DNA from: JAAXHB01 sp965214945
GTDB taxonomy: Bacteria; Actinomycetota; Acidimicrobiia; Acidimicrobiales; Aldehydirespiratoraceae
Reading direction: 5' to 3'
NCBI GenBank assembly: GCA_965214945.1
Contig: OZ244029.1
Coordinates: 1,240,001 to 1,304,000 of the forward strand
DNA length: 64,000 nt
Shown: piece after piece, positions 23,946-31,409 of the stretch
Position numbering within the stretch: position 1 is the first letter of the stretch
Layout of the letters: each line of letters opens with the position of its first letter
Translations under genes and position numbers: made by a program
Notes under the pieces: model-generated
Told to the model about the DNA's origin: nothing
What the model saw: only the letters and a program-made list of their open reading frames with translations
Database searches by the model: none

Positions 23946-25121
23946 ATGGCTAGTTTTCGAGAACTGCTGACACAGGCCAAGGCCCGCATCCGCGAGGTTG
24001 ACACAGCGGGTGGCGAGAAGCTGCTGAGTGAGGGCTGGCTGCTACTCGATGTGCGCGAGCCCGACGAATACGAGCAGGGTGCGATACCAGGCTCGGTGCA
24101 CATCCCCCGAGGCCATCTCGAATCGGCCATCGAGAACCGCGTCGGCGACCGCTCCACTCCGATTGTGGCGATGTGCGCCGGCGGGGTGCGCTCCGCGTTC
24201 GCGGCGGTCACGCTTGATGATCTCGGCTACACCAACGTCGTGTCTATGGACGGGGGCTTCAACCGCTGGAAAGACGAGGGCCGCACCTGGCGGCGTCCTC
24301 GCACGCTCACCCCTGATCAGCGCAACCGCTACTCACGCCATTTGCTCGTGCCCGAAGTGGGTGAGGAGGGCCAGATCAAACTGCTCGACGCCAAGATTCT
24401 GCTGCTGGGTGCCGGAGGGCTCGGCTCGCCTGCGGCCCTGTACTTGGCAGCGGCCGGGGTGGGCACGCTAGGCATCGTTGATATGGACGAAGTCGACGAG
24501 TCGAATCTGCAGCGCCAAGTGCTGCACAACCTTGACCGCGTGGGTGACCGCAAGGTCGACTCGGCCAAGAAGACGCTCACTGCCCTGAATCCCGATGTGA
24601 ACGTCGTTACCTACGACACGCGCCTGGGCGCGGACAACGTTCTGGCTATTCTCGACGGTTACGACGTGGTGATCGACGGCGCCGACAACTTCCCGAGCCG
24701 CTACTTGCTCAACGACGCCTCCGTCAAGCTCGGCATCCCAGTAGTGCACGGTTCGATCTTCCGCTTCGAGGGCCAGGTCACGGTGTTCGACCCCCGCAAC
24801 GGGCCTACCTACCGTGACATGCTGCCCGAGCCGCCGCCAGCTGAACTCGCCCCGAGCTGTGCCGAAGCCGGCGTGCTGGGCGTGCTGCCCGGCATTGTTG
24901 GCAGCGTCCAGGCATTGGAGGCCATCAAGCTGGTTCTCGGCACGGGTGAGCCGCTGACCGGCCGCTTGGTGGCCTTCGACGCTTTGGAGATGAGCTTCCG
25001 GGAGTTCAAGCTGCGAGTCGACCCCGCCAATGAGGTCACGTGGGAGAATCGCGATCGCATCGAAGTGGTCGAGATGCAAGGCCATTGCGGGCCAACGCTG
25101 TCAGCGTCCCCGGCGCGTTAG
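23946..25121 (+). CDS. Rhodanese-MoeB/ThiF fusion: sulfur-carrier adenylyltransferase/sulfurtransferase
   Basis: Activates the C-terminus of small ubiquitin-like sulfur carriers (for molybdopterin, thiamine or cysteine synthesis) and passes on sulfur. The 391-residue protein has an N-terminal rhodanese domain (about 10-115; active Cys in AMCAGGVRSA) and a ThiF/MoeB domain (about 120-370) with ATP-binding GAGGLGSPAALYLAAAG, DMDEVDESNLQRQ and the catalytic Cys in PSCAEAGVLG. The MoeB CxxC zinc motif is missing, as in mycobacterial MoeZ, but the rhodanese domain is N-terminal rather than C-terminal. No carrier gene is adjacent. Confidence 0.9.
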   Translation: MASFRELLTQAKARIREVDTAGGEKLLSEGWLLLDVREPDEYEQGAIPGSVHIPRGHLESAIENRVGDRSTPIVAMCAGGVRSAFAAVTLDDLGYTNVVSMDGGFNRWKDEGRTWRRPRTLTPDQRNRYSRHLLVPEVGEEGQIKLLDAKILLLGAGGLGSPAALYLAAAGVGTLGIVDMDEVDESNLQRQVLHNLDRVGDRKVDSAKKTLTALNPDVNVVTYDTRLGADNVLAILDGYDVVIDGADNFPSRYLLNDASVKLGIPVVHGSIFRFEGQVTVFDPRNGPTYRDMLPEPPPAELAPSCAEAGVLGVLPGIVGSVQALEAIKLVLGTGEPLTGRLVAFDALEMSFREFKLRVDPANEVTWENRDRIEVVEMQGHCGPTLSASPAR

Positions 25122-25182
25122 ACGCCACCGGACACCGCCGGCGGTGACCTGACTGGCAGACTGCTCCGGCGTCGCCGCCCTT

Positions 25183-25214
25183 GTTGTAAGAGGCTTGTGT
25201 TGTAAGAGGCTTGT
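25183..25214 (+). repeat. Perfect 16-bp tandem duplication upstream of the flippase gene
   Basis: GTTGTAAGAGGCTTGT occurs twice with no gap (25183-25198 and 25199-25214). The 214-bp interval 25122-25335 otherwise shows no gene; TAGGCT near 25301 may be a -10 for the flippase. Confidence 0.85.
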
Positions 25215-25335
25215 CAGCGAAACGGCGTCTGTCGAGACGGTGAGTTATCACCCTTGAGCGGTCGATGTTGGGCTGGGCGGGGCATCGTCGGCTCTGTCGT
25301 AGGCTTCGGGACCGGCTCTCTGAAGGGACAGCACC

Positions 25336-26649
25336 ATCCGCCGACTGGTCAAGGGACTGCTTAAGCGCAATCCGCTTCCGTACGGCACTGCGGCGATCGC
25401 CTATGGGCTCGTCGTCAACGGGCTCGCCACCTTCGGCTTCCTCGTAGTGGCGCGGCGCGCCTTGGGTGACGACAGATACGGCAACCTGGCAGTGCTGTGG
25501 GGTTTGGTGTACATCCTCGGACCGGGGCTGTTCCAGCCACTCGAGCAGGAGGTGGCCCGAGCCACCGCCGACCGGGCCGCACGCGGCGTCGGCAGCTCCG
25601 CGGTGCTGCGAAGCGCCAGCGTGATCGGAGCGTTTGGGTTCGCTATTGTCGCGGCTGCTGCCTTGGCCGCTTGGCCGCTGGGCCTCGACAGGCTGCTCGA
25701 CGGACGGCCCGAGCTTCTGCTAGCACTTCTGCTGGCGCTTGTTACCTTCGCCGGCGCCGAGCTGGTGAGAGGCGTCCTCAGCGGACGGCACCTCTTCGAG
25801 CGCTACGGATGGTATTTCGCGACCGAAGGCGTAGGGCGGCTGGTGATCGCCACGGCGCTCGCGATGGTAGGGTTCAAGTTCGTCGGAGCGTACGCGGTGA
25901 CGATCTCAGCAGGCTTCGCGGCCGCGGCGCTGATTGGCATGAAAGGCATCGGGCTATTTTCAGAGCCTGGCCCGCCTGCCGCATACCGCGAGCTGACACC
26001 GGCTTTGGGTTTTCTGCTGATCTCCAGCCTCGGCGAAGCGTTCATGCTCAACGTCGGCCCGGTGGCGCTCGATGTAGTGGCGGGAGAGGCGCTGGGCCCG
26101 GACGCGCCGGGCGTGTTCCTCAACGGGCTGATCATCGCACGGGTTCCGCTGTTCTTCTTTCAGGCTGTCAAGGCGAGCCTGCTGCCGAGCCTGGCCGTCT
26201 TCGCGGGCCGCGACGACCTGAGCGGCTTCCGCGTCATGCAACTGCGGCTCACAGCCGCAGTCGCCGCGTCGGCGGTTGCATCGACGGTCGTTGCGGCCGC
26301 GGCGGGGCCGTGGATCGTTAGACGCATCTTCGGCGACACACTGCGGCGGCTGGACATGGCGCTGCTAGCGGCAGGCGGCGGCGGCCTTATGATCATGCTC
26401 TCGCTTGCACTCGGTCTGGTGGCGCTCGGACGCATGCGGCTGGCGGCGGCGGGATGGACGGCCGGGGTGTTCGTCTTCCCGATAGCGATCCAGTTCGCAG
26501 ATGACGCGTTTCTGCGGGTTGAGACGGCTCTGCTGAGCGCGGTGGTAGCAGGCTCGCTCGTCACGGCCGTGCTCTTGAGACTCGAGTACGCCGTACACAC
26601 AAGGCGCCATATCGGTTCGGGCGCCGACGCCGCGATGTGGAGCCCTTAG
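25336..26649 (+). CDS. Wzx/MATE-like polysaccharide flippase with no conventional start codon
   Basis: Predicted to move lipid-linked sugars across the membrane. The only ordinary start in frame is GTG 25447, but that would cut off the first membrane helix: the frame upstream encodes LKRNPLPYGTAAIAYG and a hydrophobic run into VARRALGDDRYGN, which is the usual flippase N-terminus. The frame is open back to TGA 25321. A ribosome site GAAGGGA (25322-25328) sits 7 nt before ATC at 25336 (then RRLVKGLLKR), so I start there; CTG 25345 is another option. About 12-13 hydrophobic segments follow. First gene of the glycan locus; stops 3 bp before the rmlA frame. Confidence 0.7.
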   Translation: MRRLVKGLLKRNPLPYGTAAIAYGLVVNGLATFGFLVVARRALGDDRYGNLAVLWGLVYILGPGLFQPLEQEVARATADRAARGVGSSAVLRSASVIGAFGFAIVAAAALAAWPLGLDRLLDGRPELLLALLLALVTFAGAELVRGVLSGRHLFERYGWYFATEGVGRLVIATALAMVGFKFVGAYAVTISAGFAAAALIGMKGIGLFSEPGPPAAYRELTPALGFLLISSLGEAFMLNVGPVALDVVAGEALGPDAPGVFLNGLIIARVPLFFFQAVKASLLPSLAVFAGRDDLSGFRVMQLRLTAAVAASAVASTVVAAAAGPWIVRRIFGDTLRRLDMALLAAGGGGLMIMLSLALGLVALGRMRLAAAGWTAGVFVFPIAIQFADDAFLRVETALLSAVVAGSLVTAVLLRLEYAVHTRRHIGSGADAAMWSP

Positions 26650-26685
26650 CGTGTGTGGGGTGCGCTCCTCGCTGAGGCTGACGAC

Positions 26686-27798
26686 GTGAAGGGTCTGATA
26701 CTGAGCGGCGGCGTCGGTACGCGTCTGCGCCCGATCACTTACACGAGCGCCAAGCAGCTTGTCCCAGTGGCCAACAAGCCGGTGCTGTTCTACGGCATCG
26801 AGGCTATGGCAGATGCCGGAATCGACAATGTCGGCATCGTCATCGCGCCCAACACCGGAGACGAGATACGCGCTGCGGTGGGCGGCGGTTCTGCGTTCGG
26901 AGTGTCGGTTACGTGGATAGTGCAGGACGAGCCCCTGGGCTTGGCTCACGGTGTGCTGGTATCACGCGAGTTCCTTGGCGACGACCCTTTTGTGATGTAC
27001 CTAGGCGACAACGTGCTTGAGCAGCCGCTCGCCGATTTTCTTGAGCGTTTCAACGCCTGCGAAAGCGGGTCTCTGCCGCGCCGTCCGCGCAGGGGCACCG
27101 CGGCACGGGCTGCGGCCCGCATCTTGCTGGCGAAAGTCTCAGACCCGCGCAAGTTCGGCGTGGCGGAACTCGACGACGACGGCCGCGTGATCCGTTTAGT
27201 GGAGAAGCCCGCGACTCCTCCCAGCGACCTGGCATTGGTAGGCGTTTATATTTTCGGCCCCGAAGTCCACTCCGCGGTTGCAGCGATTTCTCCGTCAGCT
27301 AGGGGTGAAATGGAGATCACCGACGCCATCCAGTGTCTGATCGACAACGGCCACCGCGTCGACAGCGAGGTGTTGGACGGCTGGTGGATCGACACGGGAA
27401 AGAAAGACCCGCTCCTGGAGTGCAACCGCCTGGTGTTGGACACCATCGAGCGTCGTGTCAGCGGCACTTTGGACGTGACGTCACGCGCATACGGGCGCGT
27501 AGTGGTCGAGAAAGGCGCGCAGCTGGTGAACAGCCGAGTGCGTGGCCCCGCCGTTATCGGAGCCCGAGCGCGGATCACCGACTCATACGTCGGGCCTTAC
27601 AGCGCAGTGGCTCACGACTGTGAGATCGTCGGCAGCGGTATAGACAACTCTGTGGTGATGACCGGCGCCCGCATCATCGGAGTTGACCGGCTCACCGAAT
27701 CTCTCATAGGCAAGTACGCAGCCGTCGGCCGCCGACCTCGGAAGCAGAGAGCGATTCGCCTGACTCTCGGAGATCACAGCGAGGTCGACCTCGAATAA
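26686..27798 (+). CDS. rmlA: Glucose-1-phosphate thymidylyltransferase, long form (RmlA)
   Basis: Makes dTDP-glucose, the first step to dTDP-rhamnose. Start taken at GTG 26686, which has GAGG 8 nt upstream and gives VKGLILSGGVGTRLRP, the family N-terminus. The nucleotidyltransferase domain (1-235) has GTRLRPITYTSAKQLVPVANKP, YLGDNV and the EKP/GVYIF region; a left-handed beta-helix (about 250-350) of hexapeptide repeats follows, as in the long RmlA class. A Ser/Arg/Ala-rich insertion of about 20 residues near 125-145 is unusual. Follows the flippase by 36 bp. Confidence 0.9.
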   Translation: MKGLILSGGVGTRLRPITYTSAKQLVPVANKPVLFYGIEAMADAGIDNVGIVIAPNTGDEIRAAVGGGSAFGVSVTWIVQDEPLGLAHGVLVSREFLGDDPFVMYLGDNVLEQPLADFLERFNACESGSLPRRPRRGTAARAAARILLAKVSDPRKFGVAELDDDGRVIRLVEKPATPPSDLALVGVYIFGPEVHSAVAAISPSARGEMEITDAIQCLIDNGHRVDSEVLDGWWIDTGKKDPLLECNRLVLDTIERRVSGTLDVTSRAYGRVVVEKGAQLVNSRVRGPAVIGARARITDSYVGPYSAVAHDCEIVGSGIDNSVVMTGARIIGVDRLTESLIGKYAAVGRRPRKQRAIRLTLGDHSEVDLE

Positions 27799-27811
27799 CC
27801 GCTGATCTTAA

Positions 27812-27843
27812 TCTGAACTAAAGGTATTCTGAACTAAAGGTAT
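27812..27843 (+). repeat. Perfect 16-bp tandem duplication upstream of rmlC
   Basis: TCTGAACTAAAGGTAT is present twice with no gap (27812-27827 and 27828-27843), in the 130-bp AT-rich interval between rmlA and rmlC. The second copy runs into TATAGT (27843-27848), a plausible -10, so the duplication adjusts the region just upstream of a promoter. Confidence 0.85.
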
Positions 27844-27928
27844 ATAGTTATCTTAAGGGTCTCTTCGGTGAGTGGTCTGTTCAGAAAGTAAGTGTGAACA
27901 TGAAGGTTAGCCTGTCTGCGCGAGGGCG

Positions 27929-28540
27929 GTGTCGGCTCTGGCTTCGGTGAGCCCGGTGCCGGGCATCGCGGGGGCGTTCATAGCGCGGCCTGACGTCCAT
28001 GCCGACTTGCGCGGCCGGTTTATTGAGACCTACCGGTGTGAGTGGTTTCCAGGCAGCAGCGAGATGGTGCAAGCCAACCGGGCCGACCGACGCGCTGGCT
28101 GTGTCGTGGGGCTGCACTATCACCACCATCAGGCCGACTACTGGTATGTGGCGCTCGGAGCGGCGCGTGTGGTACTTCATGATCTCAGGAGCGGATCGCC
28201 CACCGAGGCGAGCACTTGGGCCGTAGAGCTGGGTCCGGAGGTTCTCGAAGCCGAGAACAAGACTGCGGGGCGGGTCGGCGTTAGCCGGCTTGAGCACGGC
28301 GGTGTGTACATACCTCCCGGCGTGGCCCACGGCTTCGCGGCCCTGGTGGACTGCACGCTCACCTATCTGGTCGACCGCTACTACAACCCGGACGACGAAC
28401 TCGGCGTGCGTTGGGACGATCCGGATGTGGGTGCCGACTGGGGCTTGTGCAGGCCTCTGCTGTCTGAGCGCGACCGGGCGAATCCGAGCCGCGCTGAGAT
28501 CCCGGCCGGGGCGCTCCCGCGCTGGCGGGCTCAGGACTGA
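27929..28540 (+). CDS. rmlC: dTDP-4-dehydrorhamnose 3,5-epimerase family protein (RmlC)
   Basis: Epimerises dTDP-4-keto-6-deoxyglucose at C3 and C5. The 203-residue cupin has DLRGRFIETYR near the N-terminus, the active-site GLHYHHHQADYW and the second His in YIPPGVAHGFAAL, and a Tyr-rich TYLVDRYYNP strand. GTG 27929 is the longest start but its GAGGG is only 2 nt away; GTG 27947 overlaps the stop of a 16-codon frame that begins at ATG 27900 (GTGA) and may be the real, coupled start. Followed by rmlB 38 bp later. Confidence 0.85.
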   Translation: MSALASVSPVPGIAGAFIARPDVHADLRGRFIETYRCEWFPGSSEMVQANRADRRAGCVVGLHYHHHQADYWYVALGAARVVLHDLRSGSPTEASTWAVELGPEVLEAENKTAGRVGVSRLEHGGVYIPPGVAHGFAALVDCTLTYLVDRYYNPDDELGVRWDDPDVGADWGLCRPLLSERDRANPSRAEIPAGALPRWRAQD

Positions 28541-28578
28541 GCCCGCCGAACAGCCGCTGTGAAGGGGTCGGGCAGACC

Positions 28579-29634
28579 GTGCGGCTGCTGGTGACCGGTG
28601 GCGCCGGTTTCATCGGCGCCAACTACGTTCGCTGGCTGCTGGGGCACTCGGGACGTGACGCTGAAGGGGCTCCTAGGGCGTATCAGGTGGTGGTCTTGGA
28701 CGCGCTTACCTACGCCGGCGGCCTGGACAGCCTAGGAGGCCTGCTCGACGACGACCGCGTCATGTTCGTACGCGGTGACGTGTGCGACCGTGAGGCGGTG
28801 GCCGAGGCTATGACCGGCTGCGACGCGGTGGTGCACTTCGCGGCAGAGACCCACGTCGACCGCTCGATCGTCGGCCCCGACGCGTTCGTGCGTACCAACT
28901 GCGCGGGCACCAATGTGGTCTGCGACACCGCCCGCGATCTGGGGATCGTCCGGACGGTGCATGTGAGCACCGACGAGGTGTACGGCTCGATCGACGAGGG
29001 TTCCTTCACAGAGGAATCGCCGCTGAGGCCCAGCTCGCCCTACGCGGCGTCAAAGGCCGCGTCGGACCTGATAGCGCTGTCGTATCACCGCACGCACGGG
29101 CTAGACGTGGTGGTCACCCGCTCGTCGAACAATTTCGGGCCGTACCAGTTCCCCGAGAAGGTCATCCCCCTGTTTGTCGTCAATCTGCTCGAAGGACATC
29201 CGGTTCCGCTCTACGGTGACGGCTCCAATGTGCGCGACTGGTGCCATGTGGAGGACAGCTGCGCCGGCATACACGCCGTGCTGCGATCTGGCGCGGCGGG
29301 GGAGGTGTACAACATCGGAGGCGGCAACGAGCTCTCCAACCGCGACCTGGCGGAGCGGCTCGTCCGCCTCTGCGGCCGTGACACCTCGGCCATCGTGGCC
29401 GTGGCCGATCGTCTGGGCCATGACCGCCGCTACTCGATGGACTGCTCCAAGGTCCAGGCCCTCGGGTGGTCGCCGCAACGCGACTTCGACGAGGCGCTGG
29501 CCGAGACGGTCGCCTGGTACGGGCGAAGCCGCCGGTGGTGGGCACCTCGCAAGGCGCGGCTCGCGCAGCTGGCCGGTCCCATTGGTCGGCTCCAGCCTGA
29601 GCGCGGCACACGGTCACAGGGTGCTGAGTTGTGA
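28579..29634 (+). CDS. rmlB: dTDP-glucose 4,6-dehydratase (RmlB)
   Basis: Second step to dTDP-rhamnose. The 351-residue protein starts at GTG with MRLLVTGGAGFIGANYV; it has the acid pair in HVSTDEVYGS, the catalytic YAASK and the HNFG-like RSSNNFGPYQFPEK segment characteristic of RmlB. The last 30 residues are basic and variable. Its stop overlaps the rmlD start by 4 bp (GTGA), indicating translational coupling. Confidence 0.94.
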   Translation: MRLLVTGGAGFIGANYVRWLLGHSGRDAEGAPRAYQVVVLDALTYAGGLDSLGGLLDDDRVMFVRGDVCDREAVAEAMTGCDAVVHFAAETHVDRSIVGPDAFVRTNCAGTNVVCDTARDLGIVRTVHVSTDEVYGSIDEGSFTEESPLRPSSPYAASKAASDLIALSYHRTHGLDVVVTRSSNNFGPYQFPEKVIPLFVVNLLEGHPVPLYGDGSNVRDWCHVEDSCAGIHAVLRSGAAGEVYNIGGGNELSNRDLAERLVRLCGRDTSAIVAVADRLGHDRRYSMDCSKVQALGWSPQRDFDEALAETVAWYGRSRRWWAPRKARLAQLAGPIGRLQPERGTRSQGAEL

Positions 29635-30494
29635 AGACGCTGGTGACAGGCGCCGCCGGTCAGCTCGGCATCGAGGTGGTTCGCGTCTTGGAGGCCTCCG
29701 GGAGCGGACGAGATGTCACCGTCGTGGCGAGCCGCGCCGAGATCGACATCGGCGACAGGGGCGCGGTGCACGATTTCATCCGGCATATGCGCCCCGATGC
29801 GGTGATCAACTGCGCGGCCCGGACCGCAGTGGACGACTGCGAGGCCGATCCGACGGGCGCGTTCCGGGTGAACGCCGACGGCGTTGGCCATCTCGCGGAG
29901 GCCTGCGCAGCGGCCGGCGCGCACTTCACGACAATCTCCACCGACTACGTGTTCGACGGTACCAAGCTCAAGCCCTATGCAGAGGACGACACGACCAACC
30001 CGCTTTCGGCATACGGCCGCTCCAAACTGGCTGGAGAGCAAGCTGCCCTAGCCGGTGGTGGTGACGGCGACGCGGTGACGGTCGTCCGAACTTCGCTCGT
30101 GTGCGGTGCTCACGGCACCAACGCGGTGAAGACGGTGTTACAGCAACTTCGCCGCCGGCCCGAGCTTCGCTACGTGACAGATCAGGTGGCCTGCCCTACT
30201 TTTGCCGCTGACTTGGCCGAAACGGTCGTTCGCCTCACCCGCCAGCGCCTCGGCGGCTTGTTCCATGTGACCAATGAAGGCGCAGCGAGCCGCTTCGATC
30301 TGGCTCGGGCCACCGCCGCCGCGGCTGGCGCCGACCCCGAGCGAGTCCTGCCGATCACGACGCGACACCTCAGGCCTCAGGCCGCAGCCCGGCCCGCCTA
30401 CTCGGCTCTCGACAACGTCGCGCTGCGTGCTGCAGGCGAACCCGCCATGCGTCACTTCACCGAGCCCCTGGCTGAACTTGTAGCCCAGATGTGA
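29631..30494 (+). CDS. rmlD: dTDP-4-dehydrorhamnose reductase (RmlD)
   Basis: Last step, giving dTDP-L-rhamnose. The 287-residue reductase has VTGAAGQLG at the N-terminus, NCAARTAVDDCE, STDYVFDG, and the catalytic YGRSK in LSAYGRSKLAGEQA. GTG start overlaps the rmlB stop by 4 bp. Together rmlA and rmlC-B-D in this window form a complete rhamnose nucleotide set. Confidence 0.93.
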   Translation: MKTLVTGAAGQLGIEVVRVLEASGSGRDVTVVASRAEIDIGDRGAVHDFIRHMRPDAVINCAARTAVDDCEADPTGAFRVNADGVGHLAEACAAAGAHFTTISTDYVFDGTKLKPYAEDDTTNPLSAYGRSKLAGEQAALAGGGDGDAVTVVRTSLVCGAHGTNAVKTVLQQLRRRPELRYVTDQVACPTFAADLAETVVRLTRQRLGGLFHVTNEGAASRFDLARATAAAAGADPERVLPITTRHLRPQAAARPAYSALDNVALRAAGEPAMRHFTEPLAELVAQM

Positions 30495-30557
30495 TGATAT
30501 TTTAGACGGATTACGCACTGAACGTGACACGAGGTCGATAGGCGTCCTGGATCGTGC

Positions 30558-30596
30558 TATAGTGATACCGCACTCGGGAGCGGCGTAAAGGTCTCC
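30558..30596 (+). promoter_or_regulatory. -10 box and leader stem for the heptad-repeat gene
   Basis: TATAGT (30558-30563) is a near-consensus -10 with no clear -35 (TCCTGG at the right distance is weak). GGGAG (30576-30580) and CTCCC (30592-30596) can pair in the leader. Transcription from here would give about 70 nt of 5' untranslated RNA. Confidence 0.4.
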
Positions 30597-30638
30597 CCTT
30601 TCCAATGAAGACAGGAACAGGAAAGGGTGGTCACGCCT

Positions 30639-31409
30639 ATGTCTGCTACCGACAAGGAGCGTATGGCGCTCTACGAGAAGTTGATCGACACGCTCGGATA
30701 TGAGCACGCGGTGACCTTGATGGAGCAGTTGCCCCCAAGCGCTTGGGATGAAATACCCACCAAGCAGGACGTCGGGCGTGTCGAGGCGGATGTGTCCGTG
30801 TTAAGGGGTGATGTGTCCGTGCTGAAGGACGATTTCTCAGTGCTGAAAGTCGATGTGTCTGAGCTGAAGGACGATGTCTCAGTGTTGAAGGTTGAGGTGT
30901 CTGAGCTGAAGAGCGATGTGTCGGTGTTGAAGGACGATGTGTCGGTGTTGAAGGTTGAGGTGTCTGAGCTGAAGAGCGATGTGTCGGTGTTGAAGGTTGA
31001 GGTGTCGGTGTTGAAGAGCGATGTGTCGGTGTTGAAGGACGATGTGTCGGTGTTGAAGGACGATGTGTCGGTGTTGAAGGACGATGTGTCGGTGTTGAAG
31101 GACGATGTGTCGGTGTTGAAGGACGATGTGTCGGTGTTGAAGGACGATGTGTCGGTGTTGAAGAGCGATGTCTCAGTGTTGAAGGTTGAGGTGTCTGAGC
31201 TGAAGGCGGATATGGCTGAACTCAAAGGAGCCATGAGGCTCCTGCCGGAACGTTTTCAACTCATGGACGAGAAAATGGATCTTGCCGAAGGGCGGCTGCA
31301 AACGTACATCAAATCCGAGTTCGCGAAGTTGGCTAGGACCTTGGTGTTTGTGATGAGTGGATTCATGCTAACGATGTGCGTTGCGGTGCTTGCGGTGGCT
31401 TTCGCATGA
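30639..31409 (+). CDS. Membrane-anchored heptad-repeat coiled-coil protein
   Basis: The 256-residue protein has an N-terminal helical region (MSATDKERMALYEKL to about 50), then 21 uninterrupted 7-residue units of the form DVSVLKD (30789-31229), and a C-terminal hydrophobic helix (about 232-254) ending the protein. V and L fall at a and d positions, so a long parallel coiled coil standing on the membrane is expected. Six consecutive units are identical at DNA level (31020-31145). ATG 30639 is chosen over GTG 30627 because AGGAAAGG precedes it. Function unknown; it lies between rhamnose genes and the glycosyltransferase run, and its 3' end overlaps the convergent gene by 47 bp. Confidence 0.75.
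   Translation: MSATDKERMALYEKLIDTLGYEHAVTLMEQLPPSAWDEIPTKQDVGRVEADVSVLRGDVSVLKDDFSVLKVDVSELKDDVSVLKVEVSELKSDVSVLKDDVSVLKVEVSELKSDVSVLKVEVSVLKSDVSVLKDDVSVLKDDVSVLKDDVSVLKDDVSVLKDDVSVLKDDVSVLKSDVSVLKVEVSELKADMAELKGAMRLLPERFQLMDEKMDLAEGRLQTYIKSEFAKLARTLVFVMSGFMLTMCVAVLAVAFA
30789..31229 (+). repeat. 21 tandem copies of a 21-bp unit inside the coiled-coil gene
   Basis: The reading frame from 30789 to 31229 is exactly 21 units of 21 bp. Variation is confined to a few codons (Asp/Glu first, Val/Glu fourth, Asp/Val/Ser last), and six adjacent units at 31020-31145 have no difference at all, a sign of recent expansion by slippage or unequal recombination. Confidence 0.9.

Noticed and set aside
30789..31229. 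Regular repeats considered as a CRISPR array
   Set aside because: Units are contiguous 21-mers with no unique spacers and read as a coding heptad repeat; no cas genes nearby.
30671..31234. Long minus-strand frame across the heptad repeat gene, rich in Ser, Thr, Asn and Phe
   Set aside because: It is the antisense of the 21-bp repeat; any repeat whose length is a multiple of three keeps all frames alike open. No start context or neighbours support it.
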